In this document: positions 19,317 to 27,412 of the stretch, piece by piece
How the letters are laid out: the number at the start of each line of letters is the position of its first letter
How positions within the stretch are numbered: the stretch's first letter is position 1
Virus record (IMG/VR): IMGVR_UViG_3300019142_000011
Coordinates: 1 to 40,712 of that record
Direction: 5' to 3' (one strand)
From: a virus
Length of the DNA: 40,712 nt
Position numbers and translations under genes: made by a program
Notes under the pieces: generated by a model
The model's database searches: none
Seen by the model: only the letters and a program-made list of their open reading frames with translations
What the model was told of the DNA's origin: nothing

Positions 19317-19582
19317 AGCCCGCTGAAGCAGCACGCGTGTACCGCGAGACGTCCGAGCAGCTCGCCGCCGTCGCCGAGGTCGCCAAGCTCAACGCCGAAG
19401 CCGCGAAGGTCCTCAAGGAGCACGCCAAGGCCAACCCGGACCTGACCCACTACCGCAAGCTGGCGTTCACCCGCGGCTCGCAGCGCCGGTTCAACCAGGC
19501 CAAGGCCAAGGAGCTGCTGGGCGACAAGAAGGTCGCCGAGTGCATGACCACCGTCGAGACGGTCGGCATCACGCTCCTGTGA
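19313..19582 (+). CDS. hypothetical coiled-coil protein
   Basis: An 89-residue protein, helical from about residue 3 to 40 (AEAARVYRETSEQLAAVAEV and on), then LTHYRKLAFTRGSQRRFNQ and a final hydrophobic strand. The GTG start overlaps the previous stop. The sequence is rich in Ala, Lys and Glu with heptad-like spacing. The function is unknown. It is the last rightward gene before a 144-bp gap and the opposite-strand gene. Confidence 0.55.
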   Translation: MKPAEAARVYRETSEQLAAVAEVAKLNAEAAKVLKEHAKANPDLTHYRKLAFTRGSQRRFNQAKAKELLGDKKVAECMTTVETVGITLL

Positions 19583-19726
19583 CGCGCTAGGCGCCCGAGG
19601 TACCGCGCGCGTCGCCCGCAGAGTGGGGGGGCGGCAGGAGATCGCGAAGGCCTGGGCGCCCCGGCGAGTCCCTCGCCCCTGCCCTTGCGCGCGCTGACGG
19701 GTTCCGGCCCGAGTTTCCCCGGCGAG

Positions 19727-20074
19727 CTACTCGAAGCTGGTCATCACGCGGAGATCGCGGTGAAGCGCCTCGACGGCACGCTGCATCGCGGTTACGTCGA
19801 TCGCCACCCACCCTCCCTGCGGTGTTTGTATGAGCCGCTGCAGGGTGCGGCCGTCCGCCGCGCGGAAGTCGATCATGCCGGGCAGCATCGCCTCATCGCA
19901 GACGATGTCGATTCCCATGAACGAGGCCACATCACCGTGGCCCTTGGGCGACTCCCTGAACGTGGCTCCGGAGTCAAAGAGAAGGTCGTAGACGGCAGCC
20001 TTGCGGCCGTGGACCGTCAGGAGATCGTCAGCATGCCGCGCAGCTGCTGCAGTGACCGCCTCGCTCCAGTTCAT
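19727..20074 (-). CDS. hypothetical protein on the opposite strand, before terminase
   Basis: A 115-residue protein coded against the direction of its neighbours. I chose the ATG at 20074, which has GGTGG 8 nt upstream; a GTG at 20086 is possible. It begins with a helical stretch (WSEAVTAAAARHADDLL), then has a beta-rich middle (MIDFRAADGRTLQRLIQ, GGWVAIDVT). The family is not recognised. Single opposed genes between HNH and terS can be lysogen-expressed accessory genes. The 144 bp on its left holds no gene; the 90 bp on its right carries its ribosome site and that of terS. Confidence 0.55.
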   Translation of the reverse strand: MNWSEAVTAAAARHADDLLTVHGRKAAVYDLLFDSGATFRESPKGHGDVASFMGIDIVCDEAMLPGMIDFRAADGRTLQRLIQTPQGGWVAIDVTAMQRAVEALHRDLRVMTSFE

Positions 20075-20164
20075 CACGGGAACCACCGTAACTGACCAAC
20101 AGGCCGCCCGTCCGTCCGACCGCCTCCGGGCTCACGTCGAACGGGCGGGGCGAGGAGCGCACAC

Positions 20165-20692
20165 GTGCCCGGTCCGCCACCATCCCAGGATCGGGCACGT
20201 GCTGCGACCCCGACCAAGGCCGTGCTCACCGTCCAGGTCCTGCCCGCGCTCGTCGATGCCGACGCGCCACCCGCGCCTCCCGACGGCCTCGCCGGCGAGC
20301 TGCTCGACGACTGGCACGACTTCTGGCGATCGCCGCTGGCAAAGGGGATCTCCACCACGGCGCTGCCCGCCTTCCGGCGGCTGTTCCGCTACCGCGCAAT
20401 GCAGGCGGAGCTGTTCGCCGACGCCGAGCGGTGGGGCTTTCTGGCAGAAGGATCCGAGGACCAGCTGGTCGCGCACCCCGCGCTGAAGGCAGCTATGGCA
20501 CTCGAGTCCAAGATCCTCGCGCTGGAGGACCGGTTCGCCCTGACCCTCAAGGCCGAACAGAACACCGGGATCCGCATGGGCCAGCTGGCCGACGCGGCAG
20601 TGAAGGTCGCAGAAGCGCAGGCGGCGTTGACGCAGGAGACGACGCCGCGTGCCGATCCTCGCCTCGCCAACACCGGAGCCGCTCCCACCTAG
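20165..20692 (+). CDS. terS: terminase small subunit (P27-like)
   Basis: A 175-residue protein that fits the P27-type small terminase subunit: a helical core with LDDWHDFWRSPLAKGIS, FRRLFRYRAMQAELFADAE, and a conserved ALESKILALEDRFALT stretch near the C terminus. It would recognise phage DNA ends and guide the large subunit. The GTG has GAGGAG upstream. It overlaps the large subunit gene by 44 bp. It is the first gene of the long late operon. Confidence 0.8.
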   Translation: MPGPPPSQDRARAATPTKAVLTVQVLPALVDADAPPAPPDGLAGELLDDWHDFWRSPLAKGISTTALPAFRRLFRYRAMQAELFADAERWGFLAEGSEDQLVAHPALKAAMALESKILALEDRFALTLKAEQNTGIRMGQLADAAVKVAEAQAALTQETTPRADPRLANTGAAPT

Positions 20693-22391
20693 CCACGGCG
20701 GCCTGGTCGCCAACTGGATGGAGTCAAACCTCGTCCACGGCGAGGGCGACCGCGAAGGCGAGCCGTACCGGCTCGCGCCTCACCTCGAGCGACTGCTCTA
20801 CCGCTGGTTCGAATACGACCCGGCCAGCGTCACCATCCTCCAGCCGCGACGCGACGTCGCCGCAGACGTCGCCGAGCTGTTGCGCCGCGGAAACGCCGGC
20901 GACCGCAGCCCCCAAGTGGTCGACGGACTGACCCTGGCGGGCTTAGCCCAGGGCGTCTACAGCCACCGCAAGGGCGTGGTCGGCTGGGCCAAGGGATCGG
21001 CGAAAACAGAGTTCGAAGCAGCGCTCGCGCTCGAGCACCTCGAAGGCCCGTCATGGGTCAAGGGCACGCCGGTCGTCACCGTCGGCGCAGTCGACGGTGG
21101 ACAGGCCAACGAGCTGCTGCGCATCGCCGACATGATGTGCCCAAGCGAGGAACACGACCAGGTCTCTGACCTGCGTGAGCGCTTGCACTACACACCCGGC
21201 GGCGACAGCCGGCCAGCCAAGATCAGCCAACGCCACGGCAGGGGACGGATCCTTTCCACCTCCGCGGCGCTGGGCAAGAACGACGGCAAGCGCACCTCGC
21301 TGCTGCTGTGCGACGAGGTTCACGAGTGGGACTACCACTCCGACGCCGGCGCCAAGCGACACGGGATCCTGGAGCGCAACACCAACAAGCGCGAAGGCTC
21401 CCGCCAGCTCAACGTCTCCACCGCAGGCTGGTCACTGGAATCGTTGCTGGGCGGCATGTACCAGACGGGCCGCGACGTCGCCGCCGGCGACGTGCCCGAC
21501 CCCGGCTTCCTGATGGAGTGGTGGGAAGCCACCGAGGGCCTGGACCTCGACGACGACGCGCAGCTCGAGCAGGCCATCCGCGAAGCCAACCCGATGGCGG
21601 AGCTGCTGCCCTGGCTGGTCGACACGCTCAAGCGCTCCTACCTGGACCACAAGGCCCGCGGGAAAGTCGGCGAGTGGCTGCGCTACCACGGCAACCGCTG
21701 GGTCGACGCGCCTGACGGCGACGAGTGGCTCGAGGACATCGAGCTGTGGAACAAGCGCGAGGCGCCCGGCCGGCGGATCAAGAAGACCCTCGAGGACGGC
21801 AACGTCATCGAGGTGGCGCCCCCGCCGCCGCGCGACACCGAGATCGTCGTCGCCTTCGACGGGTCACGCACCGGTGACTCCACCGCAATCATCGGCGTCA
21901 CCGTCTCGCCCACGCCGTACGTGTTCGTCATCGACATCATCGAGCGGCCCGAACGCGACCCCGCCGACTGGCACGTGTCGCGTCAGCGGGTGCGCAACGG
22001 GTTCCTCAACGCAGCTGACCAATGGACGGTGCGGCGCTGGCCCGCCGACGAGTCCTACTGGCACGGCGAGCTCGAGGCGCTGGAGCAGGACCACGAACTG
22101 CCGATCGAGGCGTTCCCGCAGTCATGGGAGCGCATGGGCCCCGCCTGCGAGCTGCTCTATGAGCTCATCACCCGCGGCGGCATGACCCACGACGGTGACC
22201 CGCGCCTTCGCCGGCACATCCGCAACGCCCGCAAGGTCACCTCCGAGAACAGCGTGCGCATCAGCAAGAAGAACATCCGCTCACGGCGCTGGGTCGACGG
22301 GGCGATCGCGACCTCGATGGGCGTGCGCGTCGCCACCGACCTGGCCAAACCACAGGCGCCCGGCCCCGAGCCGATGTTCGCCGTCACGTAG
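20649..22391 (+). CDS. terL: terminase large subunit
   Basis: A 580-residue DNA-packaging ATPase and nuclease. The ATPase domain has a Walker A of the deviant type, GWAKGSAKT (112-120), and a Walker B, LLLCDE (218-223). The C-terminal RNase H-like nuclease starts near VVAFDGSRTGDST, with Asp404 as first metal ligand. The length is normal for the family. The GTG start has GGAG upstream and lies within the terS gene. Confidence 0.93.
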   Translation: MPILASPTPEPLPPSHGGLVANWMESNLVHGEGDREGEPYRLAPHLERLLYRWFEYDPASVTILQPRRDVAADVAELLRRGNAGDRSPQVVDGLTLAGLAQGVYSHRKGVVGWAKGSAKTEFEAALALEHLEGPSWVKGTPVVTVGAVDGGQANELLRIADMMCPSEEHDQVSDLRERLHYTPGGDSRPAKISQRHGRGRILSTSAALGKNDGKRTSLLLCDEVHEWDYHSDAGAKRHGILERNTNKREGSRQLNVSTAGWSLESLLGGMYQTGRDVAAGDVPDPGFLMEWWEATEGLDLDDDAQLEQAIREANPMAELLPWLVDTLKRSYLDHKARGKVGEWLRYHGNRWVDAPDGDEWLEDIELWNKREAPGRRIKKTLEDGNVIEVAPPPPRDTEIVVAFDGSRTGDSTAIIGVTVSPTPYVFVIDIIERPERDPADWHVSRQRVRNGFLNAADQWTVRRWPADESYWHGELEALEQDHELPIEAFPQSWERMGPACELLYELITRGGMTHDGDPRLRRHIRNARKVTSENSVRISKKNIRSRRWVDGAIATSMGVRVATDLAKPQAPGPEPMFAVT

Positions 22392-22415
22392 GCACACGAA
22401 GCAAGGACGCAACCG

Positions 22416-22580
22416 TTGTCTCTACGTGAAGCTCTCTTCGCCGCCGCGCTGATCGGCGCCGGCGCCCTCGTCGTCGCCGGCGTCGCGCAGGTCAGCCGCC
22501 CCGCCGCGCTGGTGACGGCGGGCGTGCTCGTGGCGGTGTGGGCCTGGCTGGTCCTGGCCGACAGCGGTGATCCGTCGTGA
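22416..22580 (+). CDS. small two-span membrane protein
   Basis: A 54-residue protein with a TTG start; AAGGA lies 9 nt upstream, which decides the start. It has two hydrophobic segments (LFAAALIGAGALVVAGV and LVTAGVLVAVWAWLVLA) separated by a short QVSRP turn. Its stop overlaps the portal gene start as GTGA. Small membrane proteins occur here in other actinophages, but their function is unknown. Confidence 0.65.
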   Translation: MSLREALFAAALIGAGALVVAGVAQVSRPAALVTAGVLVAVWAWLVLADSGDPS

Positions 22581-23917
22581 GGCCGCTCGCGCGGCTGCTG
22601 CAGCGCAAGGCGTTCTCGTCCTCCTCCGTTGGCCGGTCCGACTCCTGGTCGCAGCTGCCGTTCTGGGTCGACCGGCTCGGCAAAGAGGAGTCGCTGGAGG
22701 CCAACTTCGAGACGTACGTCCGCGAGGGATACAAGGCCAACGGTCCCGTCTTCGCATGCATCCTCGCGCGGCTGCTGGTGTTCTCCGAGGCGCGGTTCCA
22801 ATTCCAGCGCATCGTCAAGGGCCGCCCCGGCGAGCTCTACGACGACCCCGCGCTGGCGCTGCTCAACGCGCCCAGCACGACGAACTCGCTGCTGTCACGC
22901 ATGGAGCAAAACAGCTCGCTGGCAGGCAACTACTACGGCACCAGCGTTGGCGCCGGCGCGTCGAAGCGGATCCGCCACCTGCGCCCCGACTGGGTGAAGG
23001 TGCTCACGGGCTCGCCGACCGACGACCCGTTCGACCTCAACGCCGACATCCTGGCCTACGCGTACATGCCCGGCGGACGGGTCGACAAGGCCGAGCTGCT
23101 GCTGCCTAGCCAGGTCGTGCACTACGCGCCGATCCCAGACCCCTTGGCGCAGTGGCGCGGCATGTCGTGGCTGACCCCGGTCATCCGTGAGCTGCAGGCC
23201 GACACTGCCGCCACCAAGCACAAGCTGATGTTCTTCAAGAACGGCGCGGCCGCCAACTTCGTCGTGTCCTATAGCGACACCGTCGACGCCGAGGCCTTCG
23301 GCAAGTTCGTCGAGATGTTCAAGGCCAGCCACGCCGGCGTGGACAACGCCTACAAGACGATCCACGTGGGCGGCGGCGCGGACATCACCACGGTCGGCAA
23401 GGACCTGCAGCAGCTCGACTTCAAGGTCACGCAGGGCGCGGGCGAGACTCGCATCGCCGCGGCTGCGGGCGTCCCGCCGATCATCGTGGGACTCTCGGAG
23501 GGCCTGCAGTCGGCCACCTACTCCAACTACGGGCAGGCACGCCGGCGCTTCGCCGACGGCACCATCCGCCCGCTGTGGCGCACGGCTTCCGCCGCGCTGG
23601 CCACTCTCGCGCCGCCGCCGGCGGATTCACGTCTGTGGGTCGACACGCGTGACGTGTCGTTCCTGCGCGAGGACGAGAAGGACGCCGCCGAGATCCTTGG
23701 CCTGAACGCCCGGGCGCTGCGCCAGTTGCTCGACGCCGGCTGGGAGGCCGAGTCCGCCAAGGCCGCGATCACCGCGGGCGACCTGGGGCTGCTGACCCAC
23801 ACCGGCCTGTTCTCCGTGCAGCTGCAAGCACCCGGCTCGGGCCAGCCGCCGCTGCGCGCCCCCGCCGCCGACGACATGCCACCGCCCGCCCGCCGCGGCG
23901 ACAACCAGGAGCAGTAG
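22577..23917 (+). CDS. portal protein (HK97 family)
   Basis: A 446-residue portal protein that would form the dodecameric ring for DNA entry and tail attachment. Family features include the start region (RLGKEESLEANFETYVREGYK, shown in part), the AGNYYGTS segment, LMFFKNGAAANFVV (the first half of the crown region) and AGVPPIIVGLSEGLQSATYSN. The C-terminal tail is Pro/Ala-rich. The protease and capsid genes follow directly. Confidence 0.92.
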   Translation: MRPLARLLQRKAFSSSSVGRSDSWSQLPFWVDRLGKEESLEANFETYVREGYKANGPVFACILARLLVFSEARFQFQRIVKGRPGELYDDPALALLNAPSTTNSLLSRMEQNSSLAGNYYGTSVGAGASKRIRHLRPDWVKVLTGSPTDDPFDLNADILAYAYMPGGRVDKAELLLPSQVVHYAPIPDPLAQWRGMSWLTPVIRELQADTAATKHKLMFFKNGAAANFVVSYSDTVDAEAFGKFVEMFKASHAGVDNAYKTIHVGGGADITTVGKDLQQLDFKVTQGAGETRIAAAAGVPPIIVGLSEGLQSATYSNYGQARRRFADGTIRPLWRTASAALATLAPPPADSRLWVDTRDVSFLREDEKDAAEILGLNARALRQLLDAGWEAESAKAAITAGDLGLLTHTGLFSVQLQAPGSGQPPLRAPAADDMPPPARRGDNQEQ

Positions 23918-24898
23918 ATGGACCGCAAGAGCTTCTCGCGCGTCGAGATCAAGGACGCCGACAAGGGCCTGGTCTCGGCCGTGTTCTCCACCTTCGACGT
24001 GGTCGACCACGACGGCGACGTCACCCTCAAGGGCGCGTTCACCGACGGCCAGGCCGTCGTGATCTCCGCGTACGGGCACCGCTCCTGGAAGGGCGCGCTG
24101 CCAGTAGGCAAGGGCGTCATCCGCGAGGACGGCGACACCGCGGTGCTCGATGGCGAGTTCTTCATGGACACCGTCGAGGGCCGCGACACCTTCACCGTCG
24201 TCAAGCGCCTGGCCGAGGACAACCTGCAGGAGTGGTCCTACTCCCTGGACGACGTCGAGTCAGAGCGCGGCACTAAGGACGGGCGCAGCGTCCGGTTCCT
24301 CAAGAGGATCGGCCTGGTCAAAGAGGTCTCACCCGTGCTCATGGGCGCCGGCATCGAGACCCACACGCTGGGCGTGAAGGGCCGCAAGCAGCTCCAGTCC
24401 GCTCTGTGGGAGGCGCTGCGCAACGCCGGCCGCGAGCGCTACGGCGCCGAGGACACCTACGTGTGGATCGACGACTTCGACGTCGACGAGCTCTACGCCG
24501 TGTTCTGCATCTCAGCTGACGACACCGAGACCCGCTTCGTGCGCGTGTCCTTCGAGCGCGCCGACGACGGCACCGTGACCCTGGCAGCCGACGAGCGTGA
24601 CGTTGACCGCACCGTCGCCTACCAGCCCAAGACCCTCAAGTTCTCCGAGCACGCCGACACGGTCCTGGCCGACGTCGACGCGCTCGTCACACGCGCGACG
24701 GAAGTCATGGCTCTGCGCGCCACGAAAGGCAAGGGCCTGTCAGACACGTCCGCCGACCAGCTGCGCCGCGTAGGCGCCGAGCTGGACCGGCTCAAGGCGC
24801 TGCTCGAACAGCCCACCCCCATCCCCGAAGACGAGCTCCAGGACGCGGCCGCCGCCGAGTACCTGCGCTTCGTCGCCTCTCAGCACACAGGAGCATGA
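23918..24898 (+). CDS. prohead protease with C-terminal scaffold-like region
   Basis: A 326-residue protein. The first 170 residues match the HK97-type capsid maturation protease: FSTFDVVDHDGD, AYGHRSWKG with the catalytic His (about 52), LQEWSYSLDDV with the likely catalytic Ser, and VLMGAGIETHTL. The remaining 150 residues are acidic and helical (LLEQPTPIPEDELQ), a size and composition expected for a fused scaffold that is cut away after assembly. The major capsid protein has its own N-terminal helical region. Confidence 0.85.
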   Translation: MDRKSFSRVEIKDADKGLVSAVFSTFDVVDHDGDVTLKGAFTDGQAVVISAYGHRSWKGALPVGKGVIREDGDTAVLDGEFFMDTVEGRDTFTVVKRLAEDNLQEWSYSLDDVESERGTKDGRSVRFLKRIGLVKEVSPVLMGAGIETHTLGVKGRKQLQSALWEALRNAGRERYGAEDTYVWIDDFDVDELYAVFCISADDTETRFVRVSFERADDGTVTLAADERDVDRTVAYQPKTLKFSEHADTVLADVDALVTRATEVMALRATKGKGLSDTSADQLRRVGAELDRLKALLEQPTPIPEDELQDAAAAEYLRFVASQHTGA

Positions 24899-24900
24899 CC

Positions 24901-26121
24901 ATGAACTTCCCCGCACTGAAGGACGCACAGGACAAGCTGTCCGCCAAGCGCAAGGCGCTGCACGAGATCTTCGAGCAGGCCGGCACCGACATGGACCTGA
25001 CCAAGGTCAAGTCCATCGACGGTGACACCAAGGCCAAGGTCGACCACATCCGCAGCCTCAACGCCGAGATCGACGAGGCCGCCGACGAGGTCAAGAGCCT
25101 GCAGGACGTCGCCCGCGCCGCCGAGCGTGCCGTCGACCCCGAGGCCAAGGCCGCCGAGGCTGGCGACGCCCGCACCGACGGTCCCGTGACCGTGAAGTCG
25201 TTCGGTGAACTGTTCACCGCATCCGACGCCTACCGGCTGAAGTCGGGCTCGCAGGGCCCCGAGGCGCACATCGACATCGAGCTCAAGACGCTCATGGAGA
25301 CCGGCGCCGGCTTCGCCCCCGAGACGACCCGCACCGGGCGCATCGTGGACTCCGCGCAGCCCGCGACCACGCAGATCCTCGACGTCGTCCCCCTGGGCTC
25401 CACCAAGCAGACCGCCGTGGTCTACATGGAAGAGACCACCCACACGAACAACGCCGCGGAGACCGCCGAGGGCGGCACGTACGGCGAGGCAGCGCTCGCG
25501 CTGACCGAGAAGAGCTCCTCGGTGCGCAAGATCACCGTGTGGCTGCCCGTCACCGACGAGCAGCTCGAGGACGAGCCGCAGGCCCAGGGCTACGTCAACC
25601 GGCGTCTGCCGTTCATGGTGCGTCAGCGCCTCGGCTCCCAGATCCTGGTCGGCAACGGCACCGCGCCCAACCTTCGCGGCTTCCTCAACGTCGTGGGCAT
25701 CCAGACCCAGGCCAAGGGCGCCGACCCGGTCCCGGACGCCGTCTACAAGGCCATGACCAAGGTCCAGGTCACCGGCGACGCCATGCCCGGCGCCGTCGTG
25801 TTCCACCCCAACGACTGGCAGGACATCCGCCTGCTGCGCACCGCCGACGGCATCTACATCTGGGGCTCGCCCTCAGAGGCCGGTCCGGAGCGCCTGTGGG
25901 GCCTTCCCGTCATCAAGACGCCGGCCATCACGGAGAACACCGCCCTGGTCGGCGACTTCGAGGGGTACTCGGAGCTCGCGGTCAAGCGCGGCATCGACGT
26001 CCAGGTGAGCAACAGCCACGGGACGTTCTTCGTCGAGGGCAAGCAGGCCGTCCGTGCCGACATGCGCGCGGCGCTGGTCGTGTACCGCCCGGCCGCGTTC
26101 GCGACCGTCACCGGCATCTAG
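24901..26121 (+). CDS. major capsid protein (HK97 fold)
   Basis: A 406-residue protein. Its first 100 residues are a charged coiled coil (scaffold or delta region). After that comes a typical HK97-fold coat protein: TGAGFAPETTRTGRIVDSAQ in part, the ILDVVPLGSTKQTAVVYMEET strand region in part, QILVGNGTAPNLRGFLN, and FHPNDWQDIRLLRTADG. The ATG at 24901 is preferred because AGGAG lies 7 nt upstream; an ATG two codons earlier overlaps the protease stop. A hairpin follows the stop. Confidence 0.94.
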   Translation: MNFPALKDAQDKLSAKRKALHEIFEQAGTDMDLTKVKSIDGDTKAKVDHIRSLNAEIDEAADEVKSLQDVARAAERAVDPEAKAAEAGDARTDGPVTVKSFGELFTASDAYRLKSGSQGPEAHIDIELKTLMETGAGFAPETTRTGRIVDSAQPATTQILDVVPLGSTKQTAVVYMEETTHTNNAAETAEGGTYGEAALALTEKSSSVRKITVWLPVTDEQLEDEPQAQGYVNRRLPFMVRQRLGSQILVGNGTAPNLRGFLNVVGIQTQAKGADPVPDAVYKAMTKVQVTGDAMPGAVVFHPNDWQDIRLLRTADGIYIWGSPSEAGPERLWGLPVIKTPAITENTALVGDFEGYSELAVKRGIDVQVSNSHGTFFVEGKQAVRADMRAALVVYRPAAFATVTGI

Positions 26122-26138
26122 CCATCACCACCTGACAC

Positions 26139-26175
26139 GCCGGGAGTCGCAGCCTCAACCGCTGCGGCTCCCGGC
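26139..26175 (+). terminator. hairpin after the major capsid gene
   Basis: A 15-bp stem (26139-26153 with 26161-26175, one G-T pair) and a 7-nt loop. There is no U run. It stands in the 92-bp gap after the capsid gene. Such hairpins often reduce read-through, so that capsid mRNA is more abundant than the genes after it, or protect the 3' end of the mRNA. Confidence 0.6.
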
Positions 26176-26213
26176 TGCTGTCACCCCTTGCTACAGGACC
26201 GGGAGGTCTGAAC

Positions 26214-26405
26214 ATGGCTGTTATCGAAGGCGCGTTGTCGCGCAACTACACCGTCGCGGGTGCGCCCACGAACGGGACGTCCGGGACGCTGGCCGGCGTA
26301 GCCGCGAAGGGCGCAGTGCTGTCCGACGCGACCAACGCCAAGCTGTACATCAACACCGGCACGTTGGCGTCGCCGACGTGGACCGTGGTCGGGACGCAGA
26401 CGTGA
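26214..26405 (+). CDS. small structural-type protein
   Basis: A 63-residue, Gly/Ala/Thr-rich protein (SGTLAGVAAKGAVLSDATNAK in part, then YINTGTLASPTWTVVGTQT in part), beta-rich and without charge clusters. The ATG has GGGAGG upstream. It follows the capsid gene and could be a capsid decoration protein or a small head protein. The stop shares a base with the next ATG. Confidence 0.6.
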   Translation: MAVIEGALSRNYTVAGAPTNGTSGTLAGVAAKGAVLSDATNAKLYINTGTLASPTWTVVGTQT

Positions 26406-26737
26406 TGATCGCCGCCGAACGCCTCTGGCTGACCGCGTCGGGTGACCGCCTCGTCGGCGACGGCGACGTCGATGCCGCGGTGCTCTTCGCCGCGCCCGGC
26501 GACGAGATCTCCGACGAGGACGTCGCAGCCTTCGGGCTCGACGAGCTCGCCGTGGCCGAGAAGCCCGAGCCCACTCCGGAGCCGACGCCCGAACCCGCGC
26601 CTGAGCCCAAGCCCGAGGCGACCCCGGAGCCCAAGCCGGAATCCACCCCGGCCCCCAAGCCCGAACCCGCCGCCGCGCCCGCCGGTGATTCCACTGAATC
26701 GCCCAAGCCCGCGAAGCCCAAGACCCAGGGGAAGTAG
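26405..26737 (+). CDS. hypothetical protein with Pro/Glu/Lys repeat tail
   Basis: A 110-residue protein. The first 55 residues are a compact acidic domain (MIAAERLWLTASGDRLV, then DEISDEDVAAFGLDEL). The rest is a repeated Pro-Glu/Pro-Lys tract (PEPTPEPTPEPAPEPK), stiff and extended. Such proteins lie between capsid and connector genes in many actinophages and may be head-surface or connector parts. The function is not established. Confidence 0.65.
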   Translation: MIAAERLWLTASGDRLVGDGDVDAAVLFAAPGDEISDEDVAAFGLDELAVAEKPEPTPEPTPEPAPEPKPEATPEPKPESTPAPKPEPAAAPAGDSTESPKPAKPKTQGK

Positions 26738-26741
26738 CCCG

Positions 26742-27368
26742 ATGCCTTACACCGACACCGCCAAGGCGCGGATGCTCAACCACCTCGCAGGCAACGCTGC
26801 GACGAGCTCCGCCGCCACGCACATCGGCGCGCACACCGCCGGCGTGCCCACGACCGGCAACGAGGTCACGGGCGGCTCGCCCGCCTACGCCCGCAAGTCG
26901 CTCACGTTCGAGGCCGTCGCCGGCACCGAGCTGGCCGGCTCGCTGGACGTGTCCAACTCGCCGGTGATCGACGTGCCCGCGGGCACGACGGTCCGCTGGC
27001 TGGGCATCTGGACCGCATCGACCGCCGGCACGTTGCTCGCGTACATGCCCAACGGCGGCGGCGCGTACAAGCCGTTCTCCGTCGACGACGCCGCGACCGA
27101 CGTTCTGGACGCCGCGGCGCACGGCTTCTCCAACGGTGACACCGTGGTCGTGTGGGGCGCGTCGCTGCCCACCGGCCTGTCGCAGCACACCGTGTATCAC
27201 GTGCGTGACGTGACGACGAACTCGTTGAAGCTGGCCGCCACTGCGGGCGGCGCGGCGATCGACATCACCGCGATCGGTCACGGCGACCTGCAGCGCATCG
27301 TCGAGGAGACGTTCGGCGCGCAGGGCACGCTGACCGTGACCGACGTCGACCTCGCGATCTCCGGCTGA
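26742..27368 (+). CDS. phage structural protein (possible head decoration or fibre)
   Basis: A 208-residue protein. It begins MPYTDTAKARMLNHLAG, then has TAGVPTTGNEVTGGSPAYAR and a beta-rich body (VPAGTTVRWLGIWTASTAGTLLAY). From memory the NEVTGGSPAYAR type of segment recurs in virion proteins of actinophages. It may form part of the head decoration or an appendage. The ATG has AGGGGAAG upstream. The next gene begins 44 bp after its stop, in DNA with a small hairpin. Confidence 0.65.
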   Translation: MPYTDTAKARMLNHLAGNAATSSAATHIGAHTAGVPTTGNEVTGGSPAYARKSLTFEAVAGTELAGSLDVSNSPVIDVPAGTTVRWLGIWTASTAGTLLAYMPNGGGAYKPFSVDDAATDVLDAAAHGFSNGDTVVVWGASLPTGLSQHTVYHVRDVTTNSLKLAATAGGAAIDITAIGHGDLQRIVEETFGAQGTLTVTDVDLAISG

Positions 27369-27412
27369 TCTGGCGTGCCCCCAGGTGACCCCGCCGTTCG
27401 GGGGGCTTAGTC

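Noticed and set aside
24880-25806. Minus-strand open frame of 308 codons over the capsid gene
   Set aside because: Gly/Val/Asp-rich shadow of the major capsid gene; the plus-strand frame is certain.
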